From assembly GCF_004138125.1 (NCBI RefSeq), contig NZ_RXHS01000019.1, positions 1-42,884 of the forward strand: 42,884 nucleotides of DNA. Direction: 5' to 3'. Position numbers and translations under genes: made by a program. Origin of the DNA: Seramator thermalis. Lineage in GTDB: Bacteria > Bacteroidota > Bacteroidia > Bacteroidales > Dysgonomonadaceae. The notes beneath the pieces are model-generated. The model searched no databases. It had not been told where the DNA came from and saw nothing but the letters and a program-made list of their open reading frames with translations. Below are positions 8,883-17,344 of the stretch, one piece after another. Each line of letters opens with the position of its first letter. Position 1 is the first letter of the stretch.

Positions 8883-9752
8883 TTATTTTATCTGGTCAAA
8901 TCCTTTGCCATAAACGCCGACTACATTGCTTTGCGAGATGAAAGCATTTTCGTCGATGCGCTTCACCAGCCGGAAAATTGAATTAGCTTCTGTTTTGCGG
9001 GCAAGCACGATAAGTACCTTTTGCGGTTGTTTCGAATACCATCCCATCCCGTCGAGCACGGTACAGCCTCGATGAAGCTCTGTATTGATGTGCGAAGCGA
9101 TTTCGTCGAATTTCTGTGAGAAAATGATAAATTGAACCGATTGTCTCGCCCCGTTTATCACCATATCGGCGGTATAGTACATGACGGAAATGACTACAAG
9201 TCCGTAAATGATTTTTTCGATGCTGTGAAACAACAGAAATGAGCTGCAAACGATAAAAAAATCGATATACAGCAGTCCGCGTCCCATGCTGATATATTTA
9301 TATTTGGTTATGATGGCCCCAATGATATCGGTTCCGCCGGTACTTGCATTCATCGAGTATACGAGGCCAAGGCCGATGCCACAACAAAAAGCTCCAACAA
9401 TGCTTGCCATTAGCGGATCGGCATGAATAATAGGCCCTGTTATCAGTTGTTCGGCTACTCCCATCAAAACGGTGATCCCTGCCACACCGTAAAGCGATTT
9501 AACTACATAGTTTTTGCCCAAGATGAACCATGCAAGAATCATTAAAATAGTGTTCACTACCAGATAGGTAATGGATACCGGTATCCCGAAAGCGGCTTTC
9601 AGCAATACGCTCACGCCTCCCAGTCCACCGGCAACAATCTGATTGGGAATGATAAACCCGTTGAATCCTACGGCGAAAATAGTCAATCCGACGGTAATCG
9701 TAACGTAATCTTTCCAATAGAAGGATTTAAGGTAATTCGTTTCTTTGGCCAT
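8883..9752 (-). CDS. YitT family membrane protein
   Basis: 289 residues. An N-terminal hydrophobic half with about five to six membrane helices (residues 15-200) includes the family patterns FNGFIIPNQIVAGGLGGVS and NASTGGTDIIG. A soluble C-terminal domain of about 80 residues (from about 205, DUF2179-type) ends KGFDQIK. The transported substrate is not established for the family. The gene lies 25 bp after leuS on the same strand and is probably cotranscribed with it. Confidence 0.88.
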   Translation of the reverse strand: MAKETNYLKSFYWKDYVTITVGLTIFAVGFNGFIIPNQIVAGGLGGVSVLLKAAFGIPVSITYLVVNTILMILAWFILGKNYVVKSLYGVAGITVLMGVAEQLITGPIIHADPLMASIVGAFCCGIGLGLVYSMNASTGGTDIIGAIITKYKYISMGRGLLYIDFFIVCSSFLLFHSIEKIIYGLVVISVMYYTADMVINGARQSVQFIIFSQKFDEIASHINTELHRGCTVLDGMGWYSKQPQKVLIVLARKTEANSIFRLVKRIDENAFISQSNVVGVYGKGFDQIK

Positions 9753-9777
9753 TATTGCAAAATGTTGTAAATTATTC

Positions 9778-12531
9778 TTATATCACCACATTTACAATTT
9801 TTTTGGGAACAATAATAATTTTCTTGGGCGATTTTCCTTCGAGCCATTTCTGTGAATTGGGATGAGCAAGAACAGCCGCTTCGATTTGCTCTCGTGTGGC
9901 GTCAGCCTGAAAATCGAGGGTGAATCGTGATTTCCCATTGAACGAAATCGAATAAGTGAATACGTCCTCCTTCAGATACGATTCGTCAAACGAAGGCCAA
10001 ACAGCATCGCACACCGAGGTTTCGTTGCCCATTAAATGCCACAATTCCTCCGAAATGTGGGGAGCGAAAGGTGAGAGGCAAATCACAAAATCGGTTAGTA
10101 CGGAACGGTTTCGACATTTGAGCGACGAAAGTTCGTTGGCGCAAATCATGAAGGCTGAAACAGCCGTATTGAATGAAAATGTTTCGATGTCCGATGTAAC
10201 CTTTTTGATGAGTTTATGGATCGATTTTAATTCGTCGCGTGTCGGTTCTGAATCCTGCAGAGCGAGTTTGTTTCCTTCAAAAAAGAGATTCCAGAACCGG
10301 CGAAGGAATCGGTAAACGCCGTCGATGCCGTTCGTATCCCACGGCTTGGATTGCTCCAATGGCCCGAGAAACATTTCGTATAATCGTAAGGTGTCGGCTC
10401 CGTAACTTTCGACAATATCGTCGGGATTGACCACATTGAACATCGACTTCGACATTTTTTCTACCGCCCATCCGCAAATATATTTGCCGTCTTCGAGAAT
10501 AAATTCGGCCGTTTTATATTCGGGATTCCAATTGCGAAAAGCTTCAATGTCAAGTACATCGTTATGTACTATGTTCACATCTACGTGAATGGGAGTAACA
10601 TCGTATTTATCTTTCAGGTTGAACGAAACAAATGTATTGGTTCCCTTGACGCGATAGACGAAATTGCTTCGTCCCTGAATCATTCCCTGATTGACGAGTT
10701 TTTTGAATGGTTCTTCCTCGCAGGAAACGCCCAAATCGAAAAGGAATTTGTCCCAAAAGCGGCTGTAAATCAAATGTCCCGTAGCATGTTCGGTGCCTCC
10801 TACGTAGAGATCGACATTGCGCCAATATTCGTCGGCGTTTTTCGAAACCAGTGCTTCGTCGTTGTGCGGATCCATATAGCGGAGATAGTAGGCCGAAGAT
10901 CCGGCAAATCCCGGCATCGTGTTCAATTCCAGCGGATAACCGTCTTTGGTCTTCCAATTTTTGGCACGGCCAAGGGGGGGTTCGCCCGTTTCGGTAGGCA
11001 GGAACTTGTCCACTTCAGGCAATTCGAGAGGCAGCTCACCCTCGTCGAGGGTGTAAGGCATGCCATCCTTGTAATATATCGGAAAGGGTTCGCCCCAATA
11101 TCGCTGACGCGAGAAAATGGCATCGCGCAGGCGATAGTTAACTTTGCGATATCCCAACCCACGATTTTGTATTTCGTCGATCGCTCTCGGAATGGCTTCT
11201 TCCACGGTTAGTCCGTTCAAAAAGCCGGAATTTGTCATGATGCCCTCCTTGGCATCAAAACTCTCTTCCGATACGTCGCATCCTTCGATAAGGGGAACGA
11301 TTGGCAAATCGAAATGTTTGGCAAAAGCGTAGTCGCGACTGTCGTGTGCCGGAACGGCCATGATGGCGCCTGTTCCATAACCGGCGAGTACGTAATCCGA
11401 AATCCAAATCGGAAGTTTTTCGCCCGTAAAGGGGTGAATGGCATAGGCACCCGAAAAAACTCCACTCACCGACTTGTCGGCAATGCGTTCGCGTTCGGTT
11501 TTCTTTTTTGTTTTCTCGATATAAGCCTGAACGGCTTCGCGATACTCATCGGTGGTAAGTTGTCCCACCAGCTCGCTTTCGGGCGCAAGCACCATGAATG
11601 TGACCCCGAAAATGGTATCGGCACGTGTCGTGAAAATATCGAAAGATGAACCGTTCGAAGTGTTAAAGCGGATGATGGCACCCTCGCTTCTGCCGATCCA
11701 ATTGCGTTGAGTATCTTTCAGCGAATCGGTCCATTCGATCGTTTCAAGTCCGTCGAGCAGGCGTTGTGCATAAGCCGAAACGCGTAAGCACCACTGACGC
11801 ATTTTCTTTTGTTCCACCGGATAGCCGCCACGTATCGAAACTCCTTCGCTCACTTCGTCGTTGGCAAGCACCGTTCCCAACTGAGGACACCAGTTTACCA
11901 TCGTGTCGCCGAGATAAGCTATTCGGTAATTCATTAGAATTTGCTGTTGTTCTTTTTCCGATTTCGAATTCCATTCTTCGGCCGTAAACTCCAGCGGCTC
12001 GGTGCAAGCTACGTTCAATCCGGATGTTCCCTGTCGCGAAAACTGTTCCACCAATTCGCTTATCGGGCGGGCTTTTTTAAGTTGATTATCATAATACGAA
12101 TGAAACATTCGGATGAATGCCCACTGTGTCCATTTGTAGTATTTGGGATCGCAGGTTTGTATCTCGCGACTCCAATCGAAAGAAAATCCGATTTTGTCCA
12201 ACTGTTCGCGATAGCGGGCAATATTTTTTTGTGTAGTAATGGCCGGATGTTGGCCGGTCTGGATGGCATACTGTTCGGCAGGAAGTCCAAAGGCATCGTA
12301 TCCCATGGGATGAAGCACGTTGAATCCCTGTAAGCGTTTGTAGCGTGAAAAAATATCCGAGGCTATATATCCGAGTGGATGTCCCACATGCAAACCCGCT
12401 CCGGAAGGGTAGGGAAACATGTCGAGCACATAATATTTTGGTTTTGAAGGGTCTTCCGTTACTTTATAGGTCTGATGTTCGATCCAATATTGTTGCCATC
12501 GTTTTTCTATTTCTCCGAAATTGTATTCCAT
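9778..12531 (-). CDS. leuS: Leucyl-tRNA synthetase
   Basis: 917 residues. This class I synthetase charges tRNA-Leu in the cytoplasm. The HIGH motif is HVGH at 48-51, within the sequence [15 protein letters not shown] long CP1 editing insertion includes [16 protein letters not shown], the threonine-rich editing pocket. The KMSKS motif is at 692-696 ([10 protein letters not shown]), followed by the helical anticodon-binding domain ([10 protein letters not shown]) and a short C-terminal domain. All essential motifs are intact. It starts at ATG 12531, about 22 nt after a predicted transcript start, and leads an operon with yitT and perhaps the GH2 gene. Confidence 0.97.
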   Translation of the reverse strand: MEYNFGEIEKRWQQYWIEHQTYKVTEDPSKPKYYVLDMFPYPSGAGLHVGHPLGYIASDIFSRYKRLQGFNVLHPMGYDAFGLPAEQYAIQTGQHPAITTQKNIARYREQLDKIGFSFDWSREIQTCDPKYYKWTQWAFIRMFHSYYDNQLKKARPISELVEQFSRQGTSGLNVACTEPLEFTAEEWNSKSEKEQQQILMNYRIAYLGDTMVNWCPQLGTVLANDEVSEGVSIRGGYPVEQKKMRQWCLRVSAYAQRLLDGLETIEWTDSLKDTQRNWIGRSEGAIIRFNTSNGSSFDIFTTRADTIFGVTFMVLAPESELVGQLTTDEYREAVQAYIEKTKKKTERERIADKSVSGVFSGAYAIHPFTGEKLPIWISDYVLAGYGTGAIMAVPAHDSRDYAFAKHFDLPIVPLIEGCDVSEESFDAKEGIMTNSGFLNGLTVEEAIPRAIDEIQNRGLGYRKVNYRLRDAIFSRQRYWGEPFPIYYKDGMPYTLDEGELPLELPEVDKFLPTETGEPPLGRAKNWKTKDGYPLELNTMPGFAGSSAYYLRYMDPHNDEALVSKNADEYWRNVDLYVGGTEHATGHLIYSRFWDKFLFDLGVSCEEEPFKKLVNQGMIQGRSNFVYRVKGTNTFVSFNLKDKYDVTPIHVDVNIVHNDVLDIEAFRNWNPEYKTAEFILEDGKYICGWAVEKMSKSMFNVVNPDDIVESYGADTLRLYEMFLGPLEQSKPWDTNGIDGVYRFLRRFWNLFFEGNKLALQDSEPTRDELKSIHKLIKKVTSDIETFSFNTAVSAFMICANELSSLKCRNRSVLTDFVICLSPFAPHISEELWHLMGNETSVCDAVWPSFDESYLKEDVFTYSISFNGKSRFTLDFQADATREQIEAAVLAHPNSQKWLEGKSPKKIIIVPKKIVNVVI

Positions 12532-12559
12532 TGCTATACAGTTTTTTTTTAAACAGCTG

Positions 12560-12567
12560 CAAAGGTA
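12560..12567 (-). promoter_or_regulatory. -7 element of the leuS promoter
   Basis: On the minus strand this reads TACCTTTG, a match to TAnnTTTG, upstream of the leuS ATG with a leader of roughly 20 nt. Confidence 0.6.
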
Positions 12568-12647
12568 GTAAAACTTCTTAAGTTCGAGAAGTAAAAATCA
12601 GGCTTTTACGAGGGATGAAAATTCAGTTTGAAAGTATGTTGCAAATC

Positions 12648-14453
12648 TCAGTTTTGATACATTTTTTCGATAATATCGGCTCGGTTTTCGAGGATGACTT
12701 TTCGTCGCAGTTTGAGGGTATTGGTCAATTCGCCTGATTCTATCGTGAAAGGTTGTGCTAAAAGTGTAAAGCGTTTTATTTTTTCATACGACGTAAAGTC
12801 GGCTTGTTTCATTTCCACCCGTTCATAGATAAACGATTCGATGTCGGGATTGGCAACCAGATCTTCGTCGGAAGTATAAGGAATGCCCTGTTTGTCGGCA
12901 TATTCGCGAAGCGCTTCAAAGTTGGGAACGATGAGAGCGCTCACAAACTTCCGCTCATTGCCGATGACGGCTATCTGATCGATATATTTGTCCTCGCCTA
13001 TCCGTGTTTCGATCATTTGCGGAGCAATGTATTTACCATTGGATGTTTTGTACAAATCCTTGATTCGATCGGTAAGGACAATCTCATTGTTCTCGGTCAG
13101 ATAACCGGCATCGCCTGTTTTGAAATAACCGTCGTCGGTGAAAACGGCCTTGGTTTCATCCGGTTTGTTGTAATAACCTTTCATCACGGTTTTGCCTTTT
13201 ACCAGGATTTCGTTGTTTTCCCCTATTTTCACGTCCACTTCCGGCATTACTTTCCCGACGGTACCGATCGTGAACCCTATATGCGGGAAGCAACTCACTG
13301 TCGCCGTAGTTTCCGATAGCCCGTATCCATAAATCAAATGTACATCGATGGATTGCATAAATTCGTTGATCATATCGGACAAAGGAGCTCCGGCAACGGG
13401 AAAAAAATTCCCGCGATCGATTCCAACAATTCGTTTGATAATGAAGAAAACAGTATTTTTATACAGGAAAAATTTCAGCGAATTTCCTATCGGAGCTTTT
13501 TTCCCTTTGTTCCGATATTCGAGGTTATGCTTTCGTCCGGTTTTTACGGCATCCTTGAGCAACCATTTCATAATTCCCGGATAAGATTCAATCTGATCTT
13601 GCACGCCTTCGTACACTTTTTCCCAAAAGCGAGGGACGCTGCACATCAGTGTAGGACGAACCTGACAAAGATTTTCCTGAATCTTTGAAGGATCTTTGTT
13701 GATTGCGATTGCAATTCCCTTTTCTATGCACAGATACGTCCATGCTTTTTCGAAAATATGGGTGAGGGGCAAAAAACACATCGAAACATCCCTGTCGGAA
13801 TATTCCGTGAGTCGCATTTCGTGAATGTTGAAAGCTTGTAAGTAATTTTCGTGTGTCAGCATTACACCTTTAGGTTCACCGGTAGTGCCTGATGTGTAAA
13901 TGATAGTGGCCAAATCGGCGTTTTTTAGCTGCTTGAGGCGAACATTCACCATTGCTTCAGATTCCGAAGTTTCGCCTGCCGCCACGAAAACGTCGAAATA
14001 AACAGACGTTTTATCTTCCGGATGCAAAACCACCTCGCGATCGAAAACAATAAGACGCTCTATCATCCCGGCGTCGCGTTGCACTTTGTAAGCATTGTTG
14101 TATTGAAATTGTTCACCCACGAAAAGAAGTTTTATCCCGGCATCATTGGTTATATAATCCACTTGCGATGGCGAAGCAGTGGCGTAAATCGGCACCATCA
14201 CGGCCCGATTGGCAAATGCGGCAAAATCGGCGATTAGATATTTTTCCATATTCTGCGAATAAATGCCGATGTTGTCGCCCGGAAGAATACCTAATTCTGC
14301 CATAGCTCGTGCAGCTTTCAAAACTTTGTCGGCAAGCTCCGACCACGACATGTTTCGCCATTTGCCTTCCTCAGACTGATATTTAATTTCGGTACGGTTT
14401 TTATATTTCGATGCTTGTTTGAAGACGATTTCTCCCAAATGATGAATTTCCAT
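12648..14453 (-). CDS. Long-chain acyl-CoA synthetase (AMP-forming)
   Basis: 601 residues. The enzyme activates fatty acids with ATP to acyl-adenylates, then to CoA thioesters. The phosphate-binding loop IYTSGTTGEPKG is at 185-196, the aromatic/Ser motif YGLSETTA near 370, and the FKTGDAGYLTENNEIVLTDR stretch carries the conserved Asp and Arg of the ANL superfamily. The C-terminal lid follows (YKTSNGKYIAPQ). There is no signal peptide; it is probably cytoplasmic or membrane-associated, as for FadD-like enzymes that recycle or import fatty acids. It is divergent from the DUF4294 gene, with its own -7 element. Confidence 0.93.
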   Translation of the reverse strand: MEIHHLGEIVFKQASKYKNRTEIKYQSEEGKWRNMSWSELADKVLKAARAMAELGILPGDNIGIYSQNMEKYLIADFAAFANRAVMVPIYATASPSQVDYITNDAGIKLLFVGEQFQYNNAYKVQRDAGMIERLIVFDREVVLHPEDKTSVYFDVFVAAGETSESEAMVNVRLKQLKNADLATIIYTSGTTGEPKGVMLTHENYLQAFNIHEMRLTEYSDRDVSMCFLPLTHIFEKAWTYLCIEKGIAIAINKDPSKIQENLCQVRPTLMCSVPRFWEKVYEGVQDQIESYPGIMKWLLKDAVKTGRKHNLEYRNKGKKAPIGNSLKFFLYKNTVFFIIKRIVGIDRGNFFPVAGAPLSDMINEFMQSIDVHLIYGYGLSETTATVSCFPHIGFTIGTVGKVMPEVDVKIGENNEILVKGKTVMKGYYNKPDETKAVFTDDGYFKTGDAGYLTENNEIVLTDRIKDLYKTSNGKYIAPQMIETRIGEDKYIDQIAVIGNERKFVSALIVPNFEALREYADKQGIPYTSDEDLVANPDIESFIYERVEMKQADFTSYEKIKRFTLLAQPFTIESGELTNTLKLRRKVILENRADIIEKMYQN

Positions 14454-14474
14454 TGCAATAACTGTTTACGAATT

Positions 14475-14482
14475 CAAAGATA
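14475..14482 (-). promoter_or_regulatory. -7 element of the acyl-CoA synthetase promoter
   Basis: Minus-strand TATCTTTG lies 21 bp upstream of the ATG at 14453, predicting a leader of about 16 nt. Confidence 0.6.
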
Positions 14483-14621
14483 GAATTAATCTTGAACTTT
14501 TAGCTATGATCAGGATGGAAAAGCGAAAATATTTCGATGTAAGAATCAAAAATAAAGATTTACGTTATATAACGAGTTGCAATTACGACATGCTTTTGCA
14601 AATAATTTACTTAACAAGCTC

Positions 14622-14636
14622 TAAACTCGGAGTTTA
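14622..14636. promoter_or_regulatory. 15-bp perfect inverted repeat, possible operator
   Basis: TAAACTCGGAGTTTA has 7-bp arms around a single G. It sits in the divergent intergenic region between the acyl-CoA synthetase gene and the DUF4294 gene, 50 bp upstream of the latter's -7 element. It has no T-run, so it is not a terminator. A regulator is not identified. Confidence 0.35.
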
Positions 14637-14685
14637 ATTAACTACACTTAACTTGCAACCTGTTCATCGTACGGATCTTTGACTA

Positions 14686-14693
14686 TATCTTTG
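14686..14693 (+). promoter_or_regulatory. -7 element of the DUF4294 gene promoter
   Basis: TATCTTTG ends only 8 bp before the ATG at 14702, so transcription would begin at or within a few bases of the start codon: a possibly leaderless mRNA. Confidence 0.55.
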
Positions 14694-14701
14694 TATCGCT
14701 T

Positions 14702-15343
14702 ATGAAAAGTAAAGGTTACATATTGATATTGCTCTTGGTGATGCTTTTGCCTCTAAAGTCGATGGCACAGTATTATTATGCATCAAATACTGAGGGGGAT
14801 ACAAAAACTCGCTCCAAAGTTTATCTCATGCCGAATGTCTATCCGGCCGTATTGATAGATGGAGACACAGTGGCATGTATGCAACTTTTCGATTTCATCA
14901 AATATTCGCCGGTTCGATTCCGCTCTCAGAAAGAAGTAGTTCAATACAACAAACTCATTCGCGATGTAAAAAAGACATTGCCTTATGCTAAGGAAATATC
15001 AAACATCATTATCGAAACGTACGAATACATGGAAACACTTCCCAACGACAAGGCTCGTCAAAAACATCTGGAAGCGATGGAGAAATACCTATACGATGCT
15101 TACAAACCAAAGATGAGTAAACTAACACGTTCGCAAGGGCAATTATTAATCAAATTAGTTGACCGCGAAACAAATACATCGTCATACGGCATTATCGATG
15201 CTTTCATGGGAAGTTTCAAAGCATGGTCGTATAACTTATTTGCCAATATATTCGGCAATAGTCTGAAAGCAAGATACGATCCCTTCGGAGAAGATCGACT
15301 TACGGAACGCGCATGCGTTCTGGTGGAACAGGGAGCGATTTAA
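14702..15343 (+). CDS. DUF4294 family exported protein
   Basis: 213 residues. A signal peptide covers about residues 1-22 (LLLVMLLPLKSMAQ), followed by the family's conserved segment VYPAVLIDGDTV. A mostly helical, charged middle (about 65-150) contains RDVKKTLPYAKEISNIIIETYEYMETLP-type patterns, then the conserved SYGIIDAFMGSFKAWSYN block and YDPFGEDRLTE near the C-terminus. The family is largely confined to Bacteroidota and has no known function; the protein is presumably periplasmic. Its stop codon lies inside the loop of its own terminator. Confidence 0.85.
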   Translation: MKSKGYILILLLVMLLPLKSMAQYYYASNTEGDTKTRSKVYLMPNVYPAVLIDGDTVACMQLFDFIKYSPVRFRSQKEVVQYNKLIRDVKKTLPYAKEISNIIIETYEYMETLPNDKARQKHLEAMEKYLYDAYKPKMSKLTRSQGQLLIKLVDRETNTSSYGIIDAFMGSFKAWSYNLFANIFGNSLKARYDPFGEDRLTERACVLVEQGAI

Positions 15344-15360
15344 TCAATCGCTCTTTTTTT
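15333..15360 (+). terminator. Terminator enclosing the DUF4294 stop codon
   Basis: GAGCGATT (15333-15340) pairs with AATCGCTC (15346-15353), followed by T7. The TAA stop (15341-15343) is in the 5-nt loop, so the last codons of the gene form the left arm of the hairpin. Confidence 0.85.
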
Positions 15361-15558
15361 ATAGGCCACAATTTTGACCAACCTTTTGTTATCTCTGCTT
15401 TGAATTCAAACGCTATCGGGTTCTATTCTTCCGAGATAATGGTTACCGGCATTTTCTCGTTGCTCTGCGCTGACAATCTTCGAACCTTTGCTCGAAAACT
15501 TGCAACTTTCTGCTTGAATTTTTCTCTCGTTGATTGATGAAGGCGAATTTCATCAGTC

Positions 15559-15591
15559 TTTGCCTCAATTGAAAATTATCATGTATTTTTG
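15559..15591 (+). promoter_or_regulatory. Complete Bacteroidota promoter of the SulP gene
   Basis: TTTG at 15559-15562 (-33) and TATTTTTG at 15584-15591 (-7) are separated by 21 bp, the spacing reported for Bacteroides promoters. It puts the transcript start near 15597, downstream of other possible start codons, and fixes the SulP start at 15623. Confidence 0.7.
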
Positions 15592-15622
15592 TATCCAATT
15601 TTTTTCAAAGAATATTGCCCGA

Positions 15623-17344
15623 ATGAAATTAGATATATTGAAAGCATATCAACCTGCATTGTTTGTTGCTCTGCAGGATTACAATCGAGAAAAATTTACT
15701 GCAGATCTGCTTGCCGGCGTAATCGTCGGTATAGTGGCACTTCCTTTGGCGATAGCTTTCGGTATCGCATCGGGGGTTTCTCCCGAGAAAGGAATTTATA
15801 CCGCAGTCATCGCAGGATTTATCGTATCATTCCTTGGTGGAAGCAATGTTCAGATCGGCGGGCCGACAGGCGCTTTCATCGTTATAGTTTACGGAATCGT
15901 CGAAAATTATGGAGCAGAAGGACTGGCCATCGCAACTGTTTTGGCGGGAATCATGCTTCTTTTGATGGGATTTCTCAAACTCGGATCTGTTATCCAGTAC
16001 ATACCTTACCCGATAGTCGTAGGTTTTACTTCGGGCATCGCTCTCACCATTTTTTCCACTCAAATCAACGACTTGTTTGGATTGGGAATAGAAAAAATTC
16101 CATCGGATTTTTTTCAAAAGTGGACTTCTTATTTTCAACATTTTAATCAAATCAACTTGTGGGCAGCCTTGATTGGTATAGTCAGCATCATTATTATACA
16201 GGGAACTACTAAAATATCGAAGAAAATTCCCGGATCGCTCGTTGCGTTGGTTGTTATGACAGTAGGAGCATTTCTGTTAAAAAAATATTTTGGAATACAA
16301 GGAATTGAAACCATTGGGGACAGATTCACTATCGATAGTCGATTGCCCGAATTTAAACCTATAGGGCTGGATTTGACGAGCGTAAGAACACTTTTTCCGT
16401 CAGCATTCACAATCGCTATGCTGGGTGCTATCGAATCTCTCCTCTCGGCTACGGTAGCTGATGGTGCCACAGGTCAAAAACATAATTCGAATATGGAATT
16501 AGTAGCCCAGGGAGCAGCCAATATTGTTACGCCTTTTTTTGGAGGAATTCCGGCCACGGGAGCCATTGCTCGAACAATGACCAACATCAACAACGGAGGA
16601 AAAACGCCCGTAGCAGGAATCATTCATGCTATTGTGCTTTTATTTGTTGTTTTGTTTTTGGGAGATCTCACAAAACATATTCCGATGGCTTGTCTTGCGG
16701 GAATCTTAGTAATAGTTTCGTACAATATGAGCGAGTGGAGAATTTTTGTTGCTCAAGCAAAACAATCAAAATCCAATCTGGCCGTACTAATCACGACTTT
16801 CACCCTTACAGTGGTTTTCGACCTGACGATCGCTATTGAGATAGGTTTATTGCTGGCGGTTTTTCTTTTTCTCAAGCGAGTTTCCGAGAGTACCCGCATT
16901 TCTGTTATTTCCGATAAGCTTGATCTTTCGAAAGAAACCGAGTCAAAAATAATTCATTCAGAAAAAGACATCCTATATCTACCTAAGAACGTGGATATAT
17001 ATGAAATTGAAGGCCCTTTTTTCTTTGGCGTAGCAAACCGGTTCGATGAATTGATGAGGGAACTTGGCGAAAGACCACAAATACGAATAATCAGAATGCG
17101 AAAGGTACCGTTTATCGATTCAACCGGATTGAAGAATCTTGAAGACCTTTGCAAAAATTCACGAAAAGAAAAAATTCAGGTTATTCTTTCGGGTGTAAAC
17201 GATCAGGTTCGTTCAAGTCTTTACAAATCGAATATTCCATCCATTATCGGAGATGATAATATATGTTCCGATATACATCTGGCTCTCGAAAGAGCACGTT
17301 TGCTTTCTGCCCGGAAAAATAATTCACATTCAACAGAAAATTGA
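15623..17344 (+). CDS. SulP family anion transporter with STAS domain
   Basis: 573 residues from the ATG at 15623 (MKLDILKAYQ); in-frame starts at 15530 and 15581 lie upstream of the predicted transcript start. An N-terminal transmembrane domain of about 10-14 helices carries the SulP patterns DLLAGVIVGIVALPLAIAF, GGSNVQIGGPTGAF and GGIPATGAIARTMTNINNG. A cytoplasmic STAS domain occupies the last about 130 residues, with the conserved PFIDSTGLKNLEDL. The family moves sulfate, bicarbonate or other anions with Na+ or H+; the substrate cannot be told from sequence here. Its TGA overlaps the TTG start of ygiQ, implying translational coupling. Confidence 0.92.
   Translation: MKLDILKAYQPALFVALQDYNREKFTADLLAGVIVGIVALPLAIAFGIASGVSPEKGIYTAVIAGFIVSFLGGSNVQIGGPTGAFIVIVYGIVENYGAEGLAIATVLAGIMLLLMGFLKLGSVIQYIPYPIVVGFTSGIALTIFSTQINDLFGLGIEKIPSDFFQKWTSYFQHFNQINLWAALIGIVSIIIIQGTTKISKKIPGSLVALVVMTVGAFLLKKYFGIQGIETIGDRFTIDSRLPEFKPIGLDLTSVRTLFPSAFTIAMLGAIESLLSATVADGATGQKHNSNMELVAQGAANIVTPFFGGIPATGAIARTMTNINNGGKTPVAGIIHAIVLLFVVLFLGDLTKHIPMACLAGILVIVSYNMSEWRIFVAQAKQSKSNLAVLITTFTLTVVFDLTIAIEIGLLLAVFLFLKRVSESTRISVISDKLDLSKETESKIIHSEKDILYLPKNVDIYEIEGPFFFGVANRFDELMRELGERPQIRIIRMRKVPFIDSTGLKNLEDLCKNSRKEKIQVILSGVNDQVRSSLYKSNIPSIIGDDNICSDIHLALERARLLSARKNNSHSTEN

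Noticed and set aside
15423-15577. Minus-strand open stretch of about 50 codons rich in Lys, Glu and Arg between the DUF4294 and SulP genes
   Set aside because: It has no usual start codon, no promoter, and its composition is explained by the purine-rich strand. It also overlaps the SulP promoter. The plus strand there is open too, without family resemblance. A decayed gene cannot be excluded, but nothing positive supports one.
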